A DNA stretch of 35,822 nt from Betaproteobacteria bacterium HGW-Betaproteobacteria-16 (GCA_002840835.1 PHCQ01000053.1:1-35822), one strand, 5' to 3'. Counted from the first letter of the stretch, positions 1-8,059 are shown. Made by a program: numbers and translations. Notes: generated by a model from the letters alone, not told the origin.

Positions 1-219
1 GAAACGCCCGCGCTGCAGGCCTTGCAGGATGATGGTGCTGATGAGATAGCCGGAGATGACGAAGAAGATGTCCACGCCCACGAAGCCGCCGGGCAGCAGG
101 TGGGGGAACGCATGGTGGATCACCACCGCCACCACGGCAATGGCCCTCAGGCCGTCAATGTCGGCCCGGTAGTCGGCGTGCAGCTTGGTCGATGAGAGGT
201 GTGTGATGACTGATGTCAA
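1..219 (-). CDS. Acyltransferase 3 (OafA/YrhL-type) membrane protein, N-terminal fragment
   Basis: The reverse strand encodes the N-terminus of an acyltransferase-3 protein and runs off the left edge. Visible are the family signature YRADIDGLRAIAVVAVV, then a His-containing first membrane segment (VIHHAFP) and GGFVGVDIFFVISGYLIS, the highly conserved second segment. These integral membrane enzymes transfer acyl groups to cell-surface glycans or lipids; the substrate cannot be told from this part. No ATG or GTG lies in frame between the upstream stop near 358 and the conserved region, so the TTG at 217-219 is the most plausible start, without a clear ribosome-binding site. The family call is secure and the start is not. 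Confidence 0.85.
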   Translation of the reverse strand, partial: MTSVITHLSSTKLHADYRADIDGLRAIAVVAVVIHHAFPHLLPGGFVGVDIFFVISGYLISTIILQGLQRGRF

Positions 220-352
220 TGAGGGCGCGCCGCAATGGCATGGAAACGGGCAATGCCGTTCAGAGTCCTGTCGGCGCTCAGTGTTCCCCTGGGCGGATTC
301 TGCAGTGTGCCCCGCGTGAGCTGCGAGCTTGGCAAATGCTGATTTAAGGCGC

Positions 353-1285
353 TCAGGTCATGCCGTTTCGGCTCGCCAGTTCAACAAACAGGGCCGAATG
401 GTCGAGTTCGGCCAGTCCGTGGTCGGCGGTCTGGGCAAAGAGCTGTTCAAGCAGCTGGGTGATGGGGGCTTCGAACCCGATTTCCCGGCTGGTGGACAAG
501 GCATTGCGCAAGTCGTTGAGCTGGAGCGCGACCGCGCCATGTTTCGTGAAGTCGCGGTCGATCATGCGTTGCCCGTGCACTTGAAGGATGCGGCTGTCCG
601 CGAAACCGCCGGTGATCGCCTCCTTGACCCTGGACATGTCGGCCCCGCCGCGCTGGCACAGCAGCAGGGCTTCAGCCACCGCCCCGATGGTGATGCCTAC
701 GATCATCTGGTTCGCCAGCTTGGCCAGCTGGCCTGCACCATGGTTGCCCACATGGGTGGCCCGGCCCAGCAGATCAAACAGCGGGCGCGCCCGTGCAAAG
801 TCGGCAGGCTTGCCACCCACCATGATGGCCAGTGTGCCTTGCTCGGCACCGGCGGCGCCTCCTGACAGCGGTGCGTCGAGGTGGTGCACACCCAGGGTGT
901 TCAACCGGGCGGCGTGGTCTTTCGCCTGCCGGGGCGAGATGGACGACATGTCGACGACGAGACTGCCCGGTCGCAGGCCGTTCATGGTGCCTTGATGGAA
1001 AAGCACCTCCCCGACAGCCGCGCCGTCGGTCATCAGCAGGAAGACGATGTCGGCTTGGGCCACTGCCTCGGCCGGTTGACTGACCACGCGCACGCCCAGC
1101 GCGGTCAATGGGTCGGCTTTTGAGCGCGTGCGGTTCCAGGCGGCGACGGCCACACCCGCCGCTCGCAGGCGGCGAGCAACCGTCATGCCCATGGTGCCGA
1201 TGCCCAGCACGGCCACATCTGGCAATGGATCGGGCGTCCCGGTTGACTCGGGCAGAAGCGAAACGGAGGGGGAGGCAATGTTCAC
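353..1285 (-). CDS. NAD(P)-dependent 3-hydroxyisobutyrate dehydrogenase-family oxidoreductase
   Basis: A 310-residue beta-hydroxyacid dehydrogenase of the family that includes 3-hydroxyisobutyrate dehydrogenase and tartronate semialdehyde reductase (GarR/GlxR). The N-terminal Rossmann motif VAVLGIGTMGMTVARRL begins near residue 24. The substrate-binding motif DAPLSGGAAGAEQGTLAIMVGG lies mid-protein, and the catalytic lysine sits in GAGQLAKLANQ before the all-alpha C-terminal domain. The start is a GTG at 1283-1285, because the first ATGs fall inside the Rossmann glycine loop. The gene lies downstream of a GntR regulator on the same strand but is separated from it by an intrinsic terminator, so it probably has its own promoter in 1286-1350. 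The exact substrate is unknown. Confidence 0.88.
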   Translation of the reverse strand: MNIASPSVSLLPESTGTPDPLPDVAVLGIGTMGMTVARRLRAAGVAVAAWNRTRSKADPLTALGVRVVSQPAEAVAQADIVFLLMTDGAAVGEVLFHQGTMNGLRPGSLVVDMSSISPRQAKDHAARLNTLGVHHLDAPLSGGAAGAEQGTLAIMVGGKPADFARARPLFDLLGRATHVGNHGAGQLAKLANQMIVGITIGAVAEALLLCQRGGADMSRVKEAITGGFADSRILQVHGQRMIDRDFTKHGAVALQLNDLRNALSTSREIGFEAPITQLLEQLFAQTADHGLAELDHSALFVELASRNGMT

Positions 1286-1350
1286 TTTGAGGTGTGCAAT
1301 GGCGGGTCTGGAGACCAGGGCATTGTGGTGCTCCGGACCGGGAACTGGGT

Positions 1351-1388
1351 AAAAAAATGCGGTCCCCGGGCCAGCCCGGGAACCGCAT
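1351..1388 (-). terminator. Intrinsic terminator of the GntR regulator gene
   Basis: Read on the reverse strand, ATGCGGT and ACCGCAT arms flank an inner CCCGGGC/GCCCGGG stem, and the hairpin is followed directly by seven T residues. It begins 14 bases beyond the stop of the GntR gene and isolates it from the oxidoreductase gene downstream. Confidence 0.9.
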
Positions 1389-1401
1389 GGAAGTGGCTCA
1401 A

Positions 1402-2145
1402 CTACCGAAGCAGCTGAGAACCACGGAGTTGTGGGGTGGCGGATTTGCCGTCGGCAACCGATTTCGCATTGGAGTCCATTTGCGCGCCCATGTTGGTGCT
1501 GGAGTGGCTGCAGTGACGCTGCATCAATTGTTCTGCCAGCGCAGCGTCACCCAGGTTCACGGCGTTGGCAATGGCCTCGTGTTCGTCCCAGACTGGCTCG
1601 CGCAGCAAGCTGGATTGCAGCGCTTCTCCCATCGCCCGGCGGATGTGGTGCCAATGCAGGAGCGCACTCTGTTCGATGAGTGGATTGCCAGCTGCGCGGT
1701 AAAGCGCGGTGTGGAAGGAGAGGTCGGCATCGATCATGGCCTTGATGTCGTCACGCTTCACGGCCGCACGGCCATTGGCGATCAACGCCGGGTCAATGAC
1801 CGTGCCCCGAGACGCAGCAAGCCGGGTCGCCAGCGCGTCAAGCGCGCTTCGCACTTCGTAGACCTGTGCGATCCAGTGCGCATCCAGAGGCGCGACCTGC
1901 AGTCCGCGGCTGCGGCCAGCCAGGCCACCGGTAATGGGCGCGTCCTGCACAAAACCATCTTTCTTGAGCAGTTTCAGGGCCTGGGTGACCGGTTGGCGGG
2001 ACACGGCCAGTTGTTCGGCCAGTTCTTCCTGAGTGATGCGCTGGCCGGGCTTGAGCGAGCCGGCACTGATGGCGTCGAGCAAGACGCGATAGACCTGGTC
2101 GGCCAGATCCGGCGACGTTTCAAGCTTGAGCAGTTGGGCAGACAT
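1402..2145 (-). CDS. GntR-family transcriptional regulator, FCD (FadR) subfamily
   Basis: A 247-residue DNA-binding regulator. Residues about 15-75 form the winged helix-turn-helix: LADQVYRVLLDAISAGSLKPG, then TQEELAEQLAVSRQPVTQAL as the recognition region. The remainder is a helical FCD ligand-binding domain; the aspartate and histidines expected to hold a metal or carboxylate ligand are visible in DADLSFHTALYRAAGN and in the later HEAIANAV and QRHCSHS segments. Such proteins usually sense small organic acids and often control an adjacent catabolic gene. The 3-hydroxyisobutyrate-dehydrogenase-type gene downstream or the divergent hydrolase could be targets; this is inference from position. 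A dyad at 2167-2196 in the divergent promoter region is a candidate operator. Confidence 0.92.
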   Translation of the reverse strand: MSAQLLKLETSPDLADQVYRVLLDAISAGSLKPGQRITQEELAEQLAVSRQPVTQALKLLKKDGFVQDAPITGGLAGRSRGLQVAPLDAHWIAQVYEVRSALDALATRLAASRGTVIDPALIANGRAAVKRDDIKAMIDADLSFHTALYRAAGNPLIEQSALLHWHHIRRAMGEALQSSLLREPVWDEHEAIANAVNLGDAALAEQLMQRHCSHSSTNMGAQMDSNAKSVADGKSATPQLRGSQLLR

Positions 2146-2166
2146 GGATTAGCGGAAATGTTTTGA

Positions 2167-2196
2167 ATTCAGTATGCAGAATACCGCATCCTGAAT
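2167..2196. promoter_or_regulatory. Candidate GntR operator in a divergent promoter region
   Basis: An imperfect dyad GTATGCAGAATAC (2172-2184) lies within flanking ATTCAG (2167-2172) and CTGAAT (2191-2196) arms, 22 bases upstream of the GntR start codon. Short dyads of this type are typical targets of FCD-class GntR proteins. Assignment to this regulator is positional inference. Confidence 0.4.
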
Positions 2197-2255
2197 GGTC
2201 TGTCACGCGTGCGGTTGGCACCCTGCACACGCCGCCTGCGTGCACAATGCCGTCG

Positions 2256-3137
2256 ATGAATTCGCCGCAACTGAAAAATCCGACCTGGCTGGACGGCCAG
2301 TACAACAACCGGGCCCTGGTGCCTGAGCACGGCCGGCACTTTGCCGAGTGGGCTGCCGCATCCGAGCAAGCGCGCCGCAGCATGACAGCCATGCTCGATG
2401 TGCAGTACGGCCACGGCGCTGGTGAGACGCTGGACATCTTTCCCGCTGCGCGCGTACCTGGGCGGCCGCCAGCTCCGGTGGTGGTGTTCATCCACGGCGG
2501 CTACTGGCGCAGCCTGGACAAATCGGACCATTCGTTTCTGGCGCCGGCGTTCGTGAAGCAGGGCGCCTGCGTGGTGATGCCCAACTACGCCCTGTGCCCG
2601 GCGGTCACCATTCCAGACATCACCCTGCAGATGGTTCGCGCCCTGGCCTGGGTCTACCGCCACATCGGCGTACATGGAGGTGATCCGGAGCGCATCACGG
2701 TGATCGGCCATTCGGCCGGCGGGCATCTTGCCGCCATGCTGCTGGCCTGTCAGTGGCCCGTGGTGGGTGGTGATCTGCCGGATGCCCTGGTCAGGAACGC
2801 GCTGTCGATCTCCGGCCTGTACGACCTTGAACCCCTGCGGCACACACCCTTTTTGCGCGATTCACTGCGCCTGACCCCGGCGCAGGTGAACAAGGCCAGC
2901 CCGGCCCGCTTGCCGGCACCGGTGCGACTGGCCGGCCGTGGTCACCTCTACACCGTAGCGGGCGCGATGGAGAGCAGCGAATTTCTGCGACACAACCAGA
3001 TGATCCAGGATGCGTGGGGGCGGGACGTGGTACCAGTGTGCGAGGCCTTGCCCGGTCTGAATCATTTCAGCGTGCTTGAGGCATTGGTGCAACCAGGCCA
3101 CCGCCTGCAGCGCCTGGCGCTCGAACTGCTCGCCTGA
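2256..3137 (+). CDS. Alpha/beta hydrolase, arylformamidase-like esterase
   Basis: A 293-residue serine hydrolase of the HSL/arylformamidase-like group. The oxyanion-hole motif HGGYW is at residues 80-84, the nucleophile elbow GHSAGGH places the catalytic serine at 153, and the catalytic histidine is likely H270 in LNHFS. Family members hydrolyse short-chain esters or N-formylkynurenine; no kynurenine gene lies nearby, so the substrate is open. The frame is open back to a TTG at 2163, and ATGs occur at 2247 and 2256. I chose 2256 because the protein body begins there and because a CACAAT hexamer sits 8 bases before it, as at other genes of this window. The gene diverges from the GntR regulator and probably shares a transcript with the TSUP gene 22 bases on. 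Confidence 0.85.
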   Translation: MNSPQLKNPTWLDGQYNNRALVPEHGRHFAEWAAASEQARRSMTAMLDVQYGHGAGETLDIFPAARVPGRPPAPVVVFIHGGYWRSLDKSDHSFLAPAFVKQGACVVMPNYALCPAVTIPDITLQMVRALAWVYRHIGVHGGDPERITVIGHSAGGHLAAMLLACQWPVVGGDLPDALVRNALSISGLYDLEPLRHTPFLRDSLRLTPAQVNKASPARLPAPVRLAGRGHLYTVAGAMESSEFLRHNQMIQDAWGRDVVPVCEALPGLNHFSVLEALVQPGHRLQRLALELLA

Positions 3138-3159
3138 CCGCCCCCCATAACGCCACGCA

Positions 3160-3909
3160 ATGGGTTTTGATGCGGCTTTTGCGGCAGCGGTGGTGCTGCT
3201 GGGCTATCTGGTGCTCGGCGTCACGGGCTTTGGATCTGCGCTGGTCATCGTGCCATTGCTTGCCTGGCGCTGGCCGCTGGTGGAAGTGGTGCCGCTGGTC
3301 TTGTTGATGGATCTGGTTGCGTCGGCCCTGATGGGGCGCATGAACCTGCGGCGAGTGGCCTGGCCTGAACTGCGCAGTCTGTTGCCCGGCATGGTGCTGG
3401 GCTGTGTGCTCGGGTTGCTGCTGTCGCGCTACCTGACGTCGGTATGGCCTTTGCTTTTTCTGGGGGGCTATGTGGTCTGGGTGGGCTGGCGCACGCTGGG
3501 CGGGCCACCGCCGGCCACCTCGCCGAGCACCTGGATGGGCGGGCTCTACGGGCTGGGGGTGGGCGTGGTGCAGATGAGTTTCGGCACCGCTGGCCCGCTG
3601 GTGCTGGCCTGGCTGGCCCGGCGCGGCGTTCAGGCCGACGCCATGCGCGCCAGCACACCGGTTGCCATGCTGGGGGTGGCCTTGCTGGTGCTGGTCGGCA
3701 TGGGCTGGCAAGGGCGCCTGAGCGACGCGCTGTTGTGGCAACGCCTGCTGGTGTTGCTGCCTCTGGGGCTGGTCGCCGTGGTGGTGGGCCACCGACTGGC
3801 CGGACGCCTGCCGATGCGGCAACTGCGGGTGGCCATGGCGGTCTTGCTGGCGGCCAGCGGGCTGCTGCTCATGGTGAATGCGGCTCGTCAGCTTCTGGCT
3901 TCAGGATGA
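3160..3909 (+). CDS. TSUP (TauE/SafE) family inner-membrane permease
   Basis: A 249-residue polytopic protein with about seven to eight hydrophobic segments. The N-terminal repeat contains the TSUP-type sequence LGVTGFGSALVIVPLL, and a matching second-half repeat shows GVGVVQMSFGTAGPLVLAWLARRG. TSUP proteins export or import small sulfur- or carboxylate-containing anions such as sulfite, sulfoacetate or taurine-derived products. It follows the esterase by 22 bases on the same strand, suggesting co-transcription, and converges on guaC. Nothing in the sequence reveals the transported anion. Confidence 0.88.
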   Translation: MGFDAAFAAAVVLLGYLVLGVTGFGSALVIVPLLAWRWPLVEVVPLVLLMDLVASALMGRMNLRRVAWPELRSLLPGMVLGCVLGLLLSRYLTSVWPLLFLGGYVVWVGWRTLGGPPPATSPSTWMGGLYGLGVGVVQMSFGTAGPLVLAWLARRGVQADAMRASTPVAMLGVALLVLVGMGWQGRLSDALLWQRLLVLLPLGLVAVVVGHRLAGRLPMRQLRVAMAVLLAASGLLLMVNAARQLLASG

Positions 3910-3939
3910 GCCTGTTGCCACGAAGCCCGGCGCGCATGC

Positions 3940-4917
3940 TCACATGAACAGGTGCTCGCCCGCGTTGTCACCGCCCAGGATCACGTAGTTCACCTTGCGA
4001 ACGTCCATCAGCCGGGTGCCACCGGCGTAGCTGATCGAGCTCTGCACGTCCTGCTCCATCTCCACCAGGGTTTCCGCCAGCTTGCCCTTGATGGGTTCCA
4101 GAATGCGCTTGCCTTCCACGTGCTTGTATTCGCCCTTGTTGAAGTCGCTGGCCGAGCCGTAGTACTCCTTGTAGAGCACACCGTCGACCTCGACCGTCTT
4201 GCCGGGCGATTCTTCGTGGCCGGCGAACAGCGAGCCGATCATGACCATGCTGGCGCCAAAGCGCACGCTCTTGGCGATGTCGCCATGACTGCGGATGCCG
4301 CCGTCGGCGATGATGGGTTTGGTGGCCACACGGGCACACCACTTGAGTGCGCTGAGCTGCCAGCCGCCCGTGCCAAAGCCGGTCTTGAGCTTGGTGATGC
4401 AGACCTTGCCCGGGCCCACGCCCACCTTGGTGGCGTCTGCGCCCCAGTTCTCCAGGTCGATCACGGCCTCGGGTGTGGCCACATTGCCGGCGATCACGAA
4501 GCTGGCGGACAGCTTCGATTTGATGTAGCCGATCATGTCTCGCACGCTGTCGGCGTGGCCATGGGCGATGTCGATGGTGATGTATTCGGGCAGCAGGCCT
4601 TCAGCGGCCAGGGTGTCCACCGTGGCGCGGTCGGCGGCTTTGACGCCCAGCGAAATCGACGCATACGCGCCCTTCGCATGCATGTCCCGGACAAACTGCA
4701 CATTGTCCAGATCGAACCGGTGCATCACGTAGAAATAGCCGTTTTGCGCCAGCCACAGACTGATGGATTCATCCACCACCGTCTTCATGTTGGCCGGCAC
4801 CACCGGGAGGCGGAATGTGCGCCCACCCAGCTCCACGCCGGCGTCGCACTCCGATCGGCTTTCCACGCGGCATTTGCGCGGCAGCAGCAGGATGTTGTCG
4901 TAGTCAAAAATTTCCAT
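3940..4917 (-). CDS. guaC: GMP reductase
   Basis: A 325-residue TIM-barrel enzyme that reductively deaminates GMP to IMP with NADPH, recycling guanine nucleotides. It resembles the GuaC type found in Bacillus (about 326 residues) in length and sequence. The catalytic cysteine is C173 in GVGPGKVCITK, the phosphate-binding part is IADGGIRSHGDIAKSVRFGA, and GAS-MVMIGSLFAGHEESPG precedes a flexible flap. Unlike IMP dehydrogenase it has no CBS domains. The ATG at 4915-4917 (MEIFDYDNI) is chosen because it matches the family N-terminus; the upstream in-frame extension lies in a dispersed repeat. The gene is monocistronic, with a repeat and an unexplained leftward terminator in the 275-base region before it. 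Confidence 0.93.
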   Translation of the reverse strand: MEIFDYDNILLLPRKCRVESRSECDAGVELGGRTFRLPVVPANMKTVVDESISLWLAQNGYFYVMHRFDLDNVQFVRDMHAKGAYASISLGVKAADRATVDTLAAEGLLPEYITIDIAHGHADSVRDMIGYIKSKLSASFVIAGNVATPEAVIDLENWGADATKVGVGPGKVCITKLKTGFGTGGWQLSALKWCARVATKPIIADGGIRSHGDIAKSVRFGASMVMIGSLFAGHEESPGKTVEVDGVLYKEYYGSASDFNKGEYKHVEGKRILEPIKGKLAETLVEMEQDVQSSISYAGGTRLMDVRKVNYVILGGDNAGEHLFM

Positions 4918-4930
4918 AAGTACTTTCAAA

Positions 4931-5014
4931 CACCCCCGCGTCGCCTTCGGCGCCACCCCCTCAAGGGGGCATCACCTGCGGCCTGGCAAAGCCAGTTCCG
5001 CGGTGACCCTGGCC
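4931..5014 (+). repeat. Dispersed GC-rich palindromic repeat, copy A
   Basis: The element starts with a CACCCCC run, continues with the CGCCTTCGGCG and CCCCCTCAAGGGGG hairpins, and ends with a conserved segment resembling GGCAAAGCCAGTTCCGCGGTG. Related copies lie at 26886-26987, 27970-28046 and 29953-30068. It fills most of the space just upstream of guaC. Confidence 0.75.
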
Positions 5015-5039
5015 GGTGAACTTCGCAATCAACAGGCAC

Positions 5040-5072
5040 AAAAAAACCGGGCGCAAGAATCTTGGGCCCGGT
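5040..5072 (-). terminator. Leftward intrinsic terminator upstream of guaC, with no obvious parent gene
   Basis: On the reverse strand ACCGGGC and GCCCGGT form a stem, with an inner CAAGA/TCTTG pairing, followed directly by seven T residues. It points toward guaC, yet no leftward gene lies upstream because uvrD is on the other strand. It could end a short leader or small RNA, block antisense transcription, or be a relic of a lost gene. Confidence 0.75.
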
Positions 5073-5127
5073 GCTTGATTCTAGGCGTCCTGAACGGTTT
5101 CGGGGTGACTTTGCGGCCTCGCCGCCT

Positions 5128-5144
5128 CATATGGGAGCCATATG
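5128..5144. promoter_or_regulatory. Perfect short dyad upstream of uvrD
   Basis: CATATGG and CCATATG flank a GAG centre, a perfect 7-base inverted repeat, with a further CCATATA half-site at 5150-5156. It lies about 50 bases before the uvrD start and could be an operator for uvrD or for a leftward transcript. No known protein site is recognised; it does not match the LexA box. Confidence 0.35.
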
Positions 5145-5180
5145 CGTGACCATATACCCCGCTGCCGCGCTTCGCCTTCC

Positions 5181-5186
5181 TACAAT
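5181..5186 (+). promoter_or_regulatory. Candidate -10 element close to the uvrD start codon
   Basis: TACAAT is an excellent -10 hexamer lying 6 bases before the ATG at 5193. If used, transcription would begin at or next to the start codon, giving a leaderless or near-leaderless mRNA. A convincing -35 is not visible. Confidence 0.4.
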
Positions 5187-5192
5187 CGCTGG

Positions 5193-7613
5193 ATGCTGTT
5201 TGAAGATCACGTCGCTCCGTCCCCGCTGCTTGCGGGTCTGAACACCGAACAGGGGGCCGCCGTCACCTTGCCGGCAGAGCACGCGCTCATTCTGGCCGGT
5301 GCCGGTTCGGGCAAGACCCGGGTGCTCACCACCCGTATTGCCTGGCTGCTGCAGACCGGGCAGGTGACACCGGGCGGCATTCTGGCGGTGACCTTCACCA
5401 ACAAGGCCGCCAAAGAGATGATGACGCGGCTCTCCAGCATGCTGCCCATCAATGTGCGCGGCATGTGGATCGGCACTTTCCATGGCCTGTGCAACCGCTT
5501 TCTGCGTGCCCACCACAAACTGGCCAACCTGCCGCAAACCTTCCAGATCCTGGACACCCAGGACCAGCTCTCGGCCGTCAAGCGCCTGTGCAAGCAGTTC
5601 AACGTGGACGACGAGCGCTATCCGCCCAAGCAGGTGCAGTACTTCATTAGCGGCTGCAAGGAAGACGGCCAGCGCCCCGGCGACGTGGTGGCGCGCGATG
5701 AAGAAACGCGCAAGAAGGTGGAGCTCTATGCGCTGTACGAAGAACAATGCCAGCGTGAGGGTGTGGTGGACTTTGGTGAGCTGATGCTGCGCAGCTACGA
5801 GGTGCTGCGCGACAACGACCCGGTGCGCGAACACTACCAGCGGCGCTTCCGCCATATCCTGATCGACGAGTTCCAGGACACCAACCGCCTGCAGTACGCG
5901 TGGATCAAGATGTTCAGCACGCCCCCGCTTGAAGGCCTCACGCCCGCAGGCAACGCGGTGTTTGCCGTGGGCGACGACGACCAGAGCATTTACGCCTTTC
6001 GCGGTGCGCGCGTGGGCAACATGGCGGACTTTGTGCGCGAGTTCAATGTGCGCCACCAGATCAAGCTGGAGCAGAACTACCGCAGTTGCAGCAACATCCT
6101 GGACTCGGCCAACGAACTGATCAGCCACAACAGCCACCGGCTGGGCAAGAACCTGCGCACCGACGCGGGTGCTGGCGAGCCGGTGCGCGTGTTCGAAGCC
6201 ACCAGCGACTTCGCCGAAGCGCAGTGGATGGTGGACGAGATGAAGCAGCTCGCTCGCGAAGATGTGCCCAAGGCAGAAATGGCCGTGCTTTATCGCAGCA
6301 ACGCCCAGAGCCGCGTGGTGGAAACCGCGCTTTTCAATGCCGGCCTGCCGTATCGCGTGTATGGCGGGCTGCGCTTTTTCGAGCGGGCCGAAATCAAGCA
6401 CGCGCTGGCTTACCTGCGCTTGTTGGAGAACCCGAACGACGACACCAGTTTCCTGCGGGTGGTGAACTTTCCGCCGCGCGGCATCGGGGCGCGCAGCATC
6501 GAGCAATTGCAGGACGTGGCGCGCAGCTCGGGCTGTTCGCTGCACGACGCGGTGAGCGCGGTCACCGGCCGTGCTGGTGTGGCGATTGGTGCCTTTGTGG
6601 CCAAGCTGGATGTGCTGCGCGAGCGTTCAGAAGGCATGACGCTCTCCGAGATCATCGAGCTGGTGATCGACCACAGTGGCCTGGTGGAGCATTACCGGGC
6701 CGAGCGTGAAGGGCAGGACCGGGTCGAGAACCTGGAAGAGCTCGTCAGTGCCGCCAAGAGCTTTGTCGGCATCGAAGGCTTCGGCCGGGACGCCGTTGCA
6801 CGAACAGCGGATGCCTCAGGGCAGCCGCTCACGCAGAGCCCGGCCAGCCAGGGCATCGACGCTTCGCTCCCGGTGCTGGACGAACCGCTGGCCCCCGATG
6901 CCGACACCGGCGAAACCATGAGCCCGCTGGCGGCCTTTCTGACCCACGCTGCATTGGAATCCGGCGACAACCAGGCGCAGGCCGGGCAAGACGCTGTGCA
7001 GCTCATGACGGTGCACGCCGCCAAAGGGCTGGAATTCGACTGTGTGTTCATCACCGGCATGGAAGAGGGCCTGTTCCCGCACGAAAATTCCATGAGCGAC
7101 CGCGACGGCCTGGAAGAAGAGCGGCGCCTGATGTACGTGGCCATCACACGTGCCCGCAAGCGGCTGTACCTGAGCCACTCGCAGACCCGCATGCTGCATG
7201 GTCAGACGCGCTACAACATGAAGAGCCGCTTCTTTGATGAGCTGCCTGAGGCTTGCCTGAAGTGGCTCACGCCGCAGCAACCCGCCTGGGGTGCGCCCGG
7301 CGGTGCCGGTGGTGGTGGCGGGCAGTGGCAGAACGGCCGCCGCAGCTTCGGCGCACCGCCTGTGTTGCAACCAGCCTGGTCGCCCGGCTTCAATGAAAAA
7401 GGCGACCCCAAAGGCCTGGGCCAGACCGCACCCGAACCCGATCGGGGCACCGATATCCGCGCGGGTCAGGCGGTGTTTCACAACAAGTTCGGCGAAGGCA
7501 AGGTGCTGGCCATTGAGGGTGCCGGTGCCGACGCACGCGCCCAGGTCAGCTTCACTCGGCACGGGGTGAAATGGCTCGCACTCAGTGTGGCCAAGCTGAC
7601 CCCCATCCCCTGA
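5193..7613 (+). CDS. uvrD: UvrD/PcrA-type DNA helicase II
   Basis: An 806-residue superfamily 1A 3'-to-5' helicase for nucleotide excision repair, mismatch repair and clearing of recombination intermediates. All motifs are present in order: Walker A GAGSGKT with K41, motif Ia TFTNKAAKEM, motif II LIDEFQDT, motif III VGDDDQSIYAFRGA, motif IV LEQNYRS, motif V TVHAAKGLEFD and motif VI EEERRLMYVAITRA. A glycine-rich linker precedes a Tudor-like C-terminal domain (GQAVFHNKFGEGKVLAIEG), as in PcrA and UvrD. The ATG at 5193 is favoured over the in-frame ATG at 5142, whose 17 extra residues are not family-like. It stands alone on its strand and converges on a small unknown gene. No LexA box was seen. 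Confidence 0.96.
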   Translation: MLFEDHVAPSPLLAGLNTEQGAAVTLPAEHALILAGAGSGKTRVLTTRIAWLLQTGQVTPGGILAVTFTNKAAKEMMTRLSSMLPINVRGMWIGTFHGLCNRFLRAHHKLANLPQTFQILDTQDQLSAVKRLCKQFNVDDERYPPKQVQYFISGCKEDGQRPGDVVARDEETRKKVELYALYEEQCQREGVVDFGELMLRSYEVLRDNDPVREHYQRRFRHILIDEFQDTNRLQYAWIKMFSTPPLEGLTPAGNAVFAVGDDDQSIYAFRGARVGNMADFVREFNVRHQIKLEQNYRSCSNILDSANELISHNSHRLGKNLRTDAGAGEPVRVFEATSDFAEAQWMVDEMKQLAREDVPKAEMAVLYRSNAQSRVVETALFNAGLPYRVYGGLRFFERAEIKHALAYLRLLENPNDDTSFLRVVNFPPRGIGARSIEQLQDVARSSGCSLHDAVSAVTGRAGVAIGAFVAKLDVLRERSEGMTLSEIIELVIDHSGLVEHYRAEREGQDRVENLEELVSAAKSFVGIEGFGRDAVARTADASGQPLTQSPASQGIDASLPVLDEPLAPDADTGETMSPLAAFLTHAALESGDNQAQAGQDAVQLMTVHAAKGLEFDCVFITGMEEGLFPHENSMSDRDGLEEERRLMYVAITRARKRLYLSHSQTRMLHGQTRYNMKSRFFDELPEACLKWLTPQQPAWGAPGGAGGGGGQWQNGRRSFGAPPVLQPAWSPGFNEKGDPKGLGQTAPEPDRGTDIRAGQAVFHNKFGEGKVLAIEGAGADARAQVSFTRHGVKWLALSVAKLTPIP

Positions 7614-7630
7614 GCGCGAGAAGGGGCCGC

Positions 7631-7915
7631 TCAGGCGGCCTGGCGCATCGGCACGTCGCCGGTATCGGCGCGGAGTTGCTCTGCCTGGACTGATACGTCC
7701 AGCAGGCGCACCTTGCTGCTGTAGTAGCGGTCCAGCCGCCATTCGGCCAGAAGGTCCAGCGCCAGGCGGAAGCTCTCGTAGTCCAGCTGGTACAGGGTCG
7801 CCAGTTGAAACGGCTGGTTCGACTCCAGCGACACCACCAGCGACGACAGGATCTGCGCCGATGGTTGGTCAGGGTCGGCCTCGATGAGCTTTCGGGTCTT
7901 CTTCAATGCAAGCAT
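7631..7915 (-). CDS. Conserved-looking small protein of unknown function (94 residues)
   Basis: I do not recognise the family. The ATG at 7913-7915 has an excellent Shine-Dalgarno (AGGAG, spaced about 6 bases), whereas the longer open frame upstream is just leader. The 94-residue product starts MLALKKTRKLIEADPDQPS and has no signal peptide, membrane segment or cysteine cluster. It looks like a soluble, mostly helical protein with a conserved-looking stretch around LYQLDYESFRLALDLLAEWRLDRYY. A site resembling a PhoB box lies at 8013-8030 on the same strand, and phosphatidylserine decarboxylase is the next gene upstream, so it may belong to the phosphate-responsive group. It converges on uvrD with 17 bases between the two stops. 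Confidence 0.75.
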   Translation of the reverse strand: MLALKKTRKLIEADPDQPSAQILSSLVVSLESNQPFQLATLYQLDYESFRLALDLLAEWRLDRYYSSKVRLLDVSVQAEQLRADTGDVPMRQAA

Positions 7916-8012
7916 GGGAACTCCTGTGCGGTAGATGAAAAAAAAGAGACAGACCTGCCCTTGGCCGGGCCAGGCCAACCGCGCAAGCATAGGCAACGAG
8001 ACGCCGTATTTC

Positions 8013-8030
8013 GTGACAGTTCTGTGACGA
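8013..8030 (-). promoter_or_regulatory. Candidate PhoB box upstream of the 94-residue protein
   Basis: On the reverse strand the site reads TCGTCACAGAACTGTCAC: halves TCGTCAC and CTGTCAC separated by AGAA. Against CTGTCAY-N4-CTGTCAY, 12 of 14 half-site positions match. It is also nearly palindromic, so another dimeric regulator is an alternative. The gene start is about 98 bases downstream, and a TATGCT hexamer lies between. Confidence 0.5.
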
Positions 8031-8059
8031 AAGACCCCTTCGCCCGCGCCTGCAGCCCT

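Noticed and set aside
5128..5144. LexA (SOS) box for uvrD
   Set aside because: The dyad CATATGG-N3-CCATATG lacks the CTG-N10-CAG core of proteobacterial LexA sites.
7613..7640. GGCCGC/GCGGCC hairpin between uvrD and the small unknown gene
   Set aside because: It has no T-run on either side and overlaps a stop codon; too weak to call a terminator.
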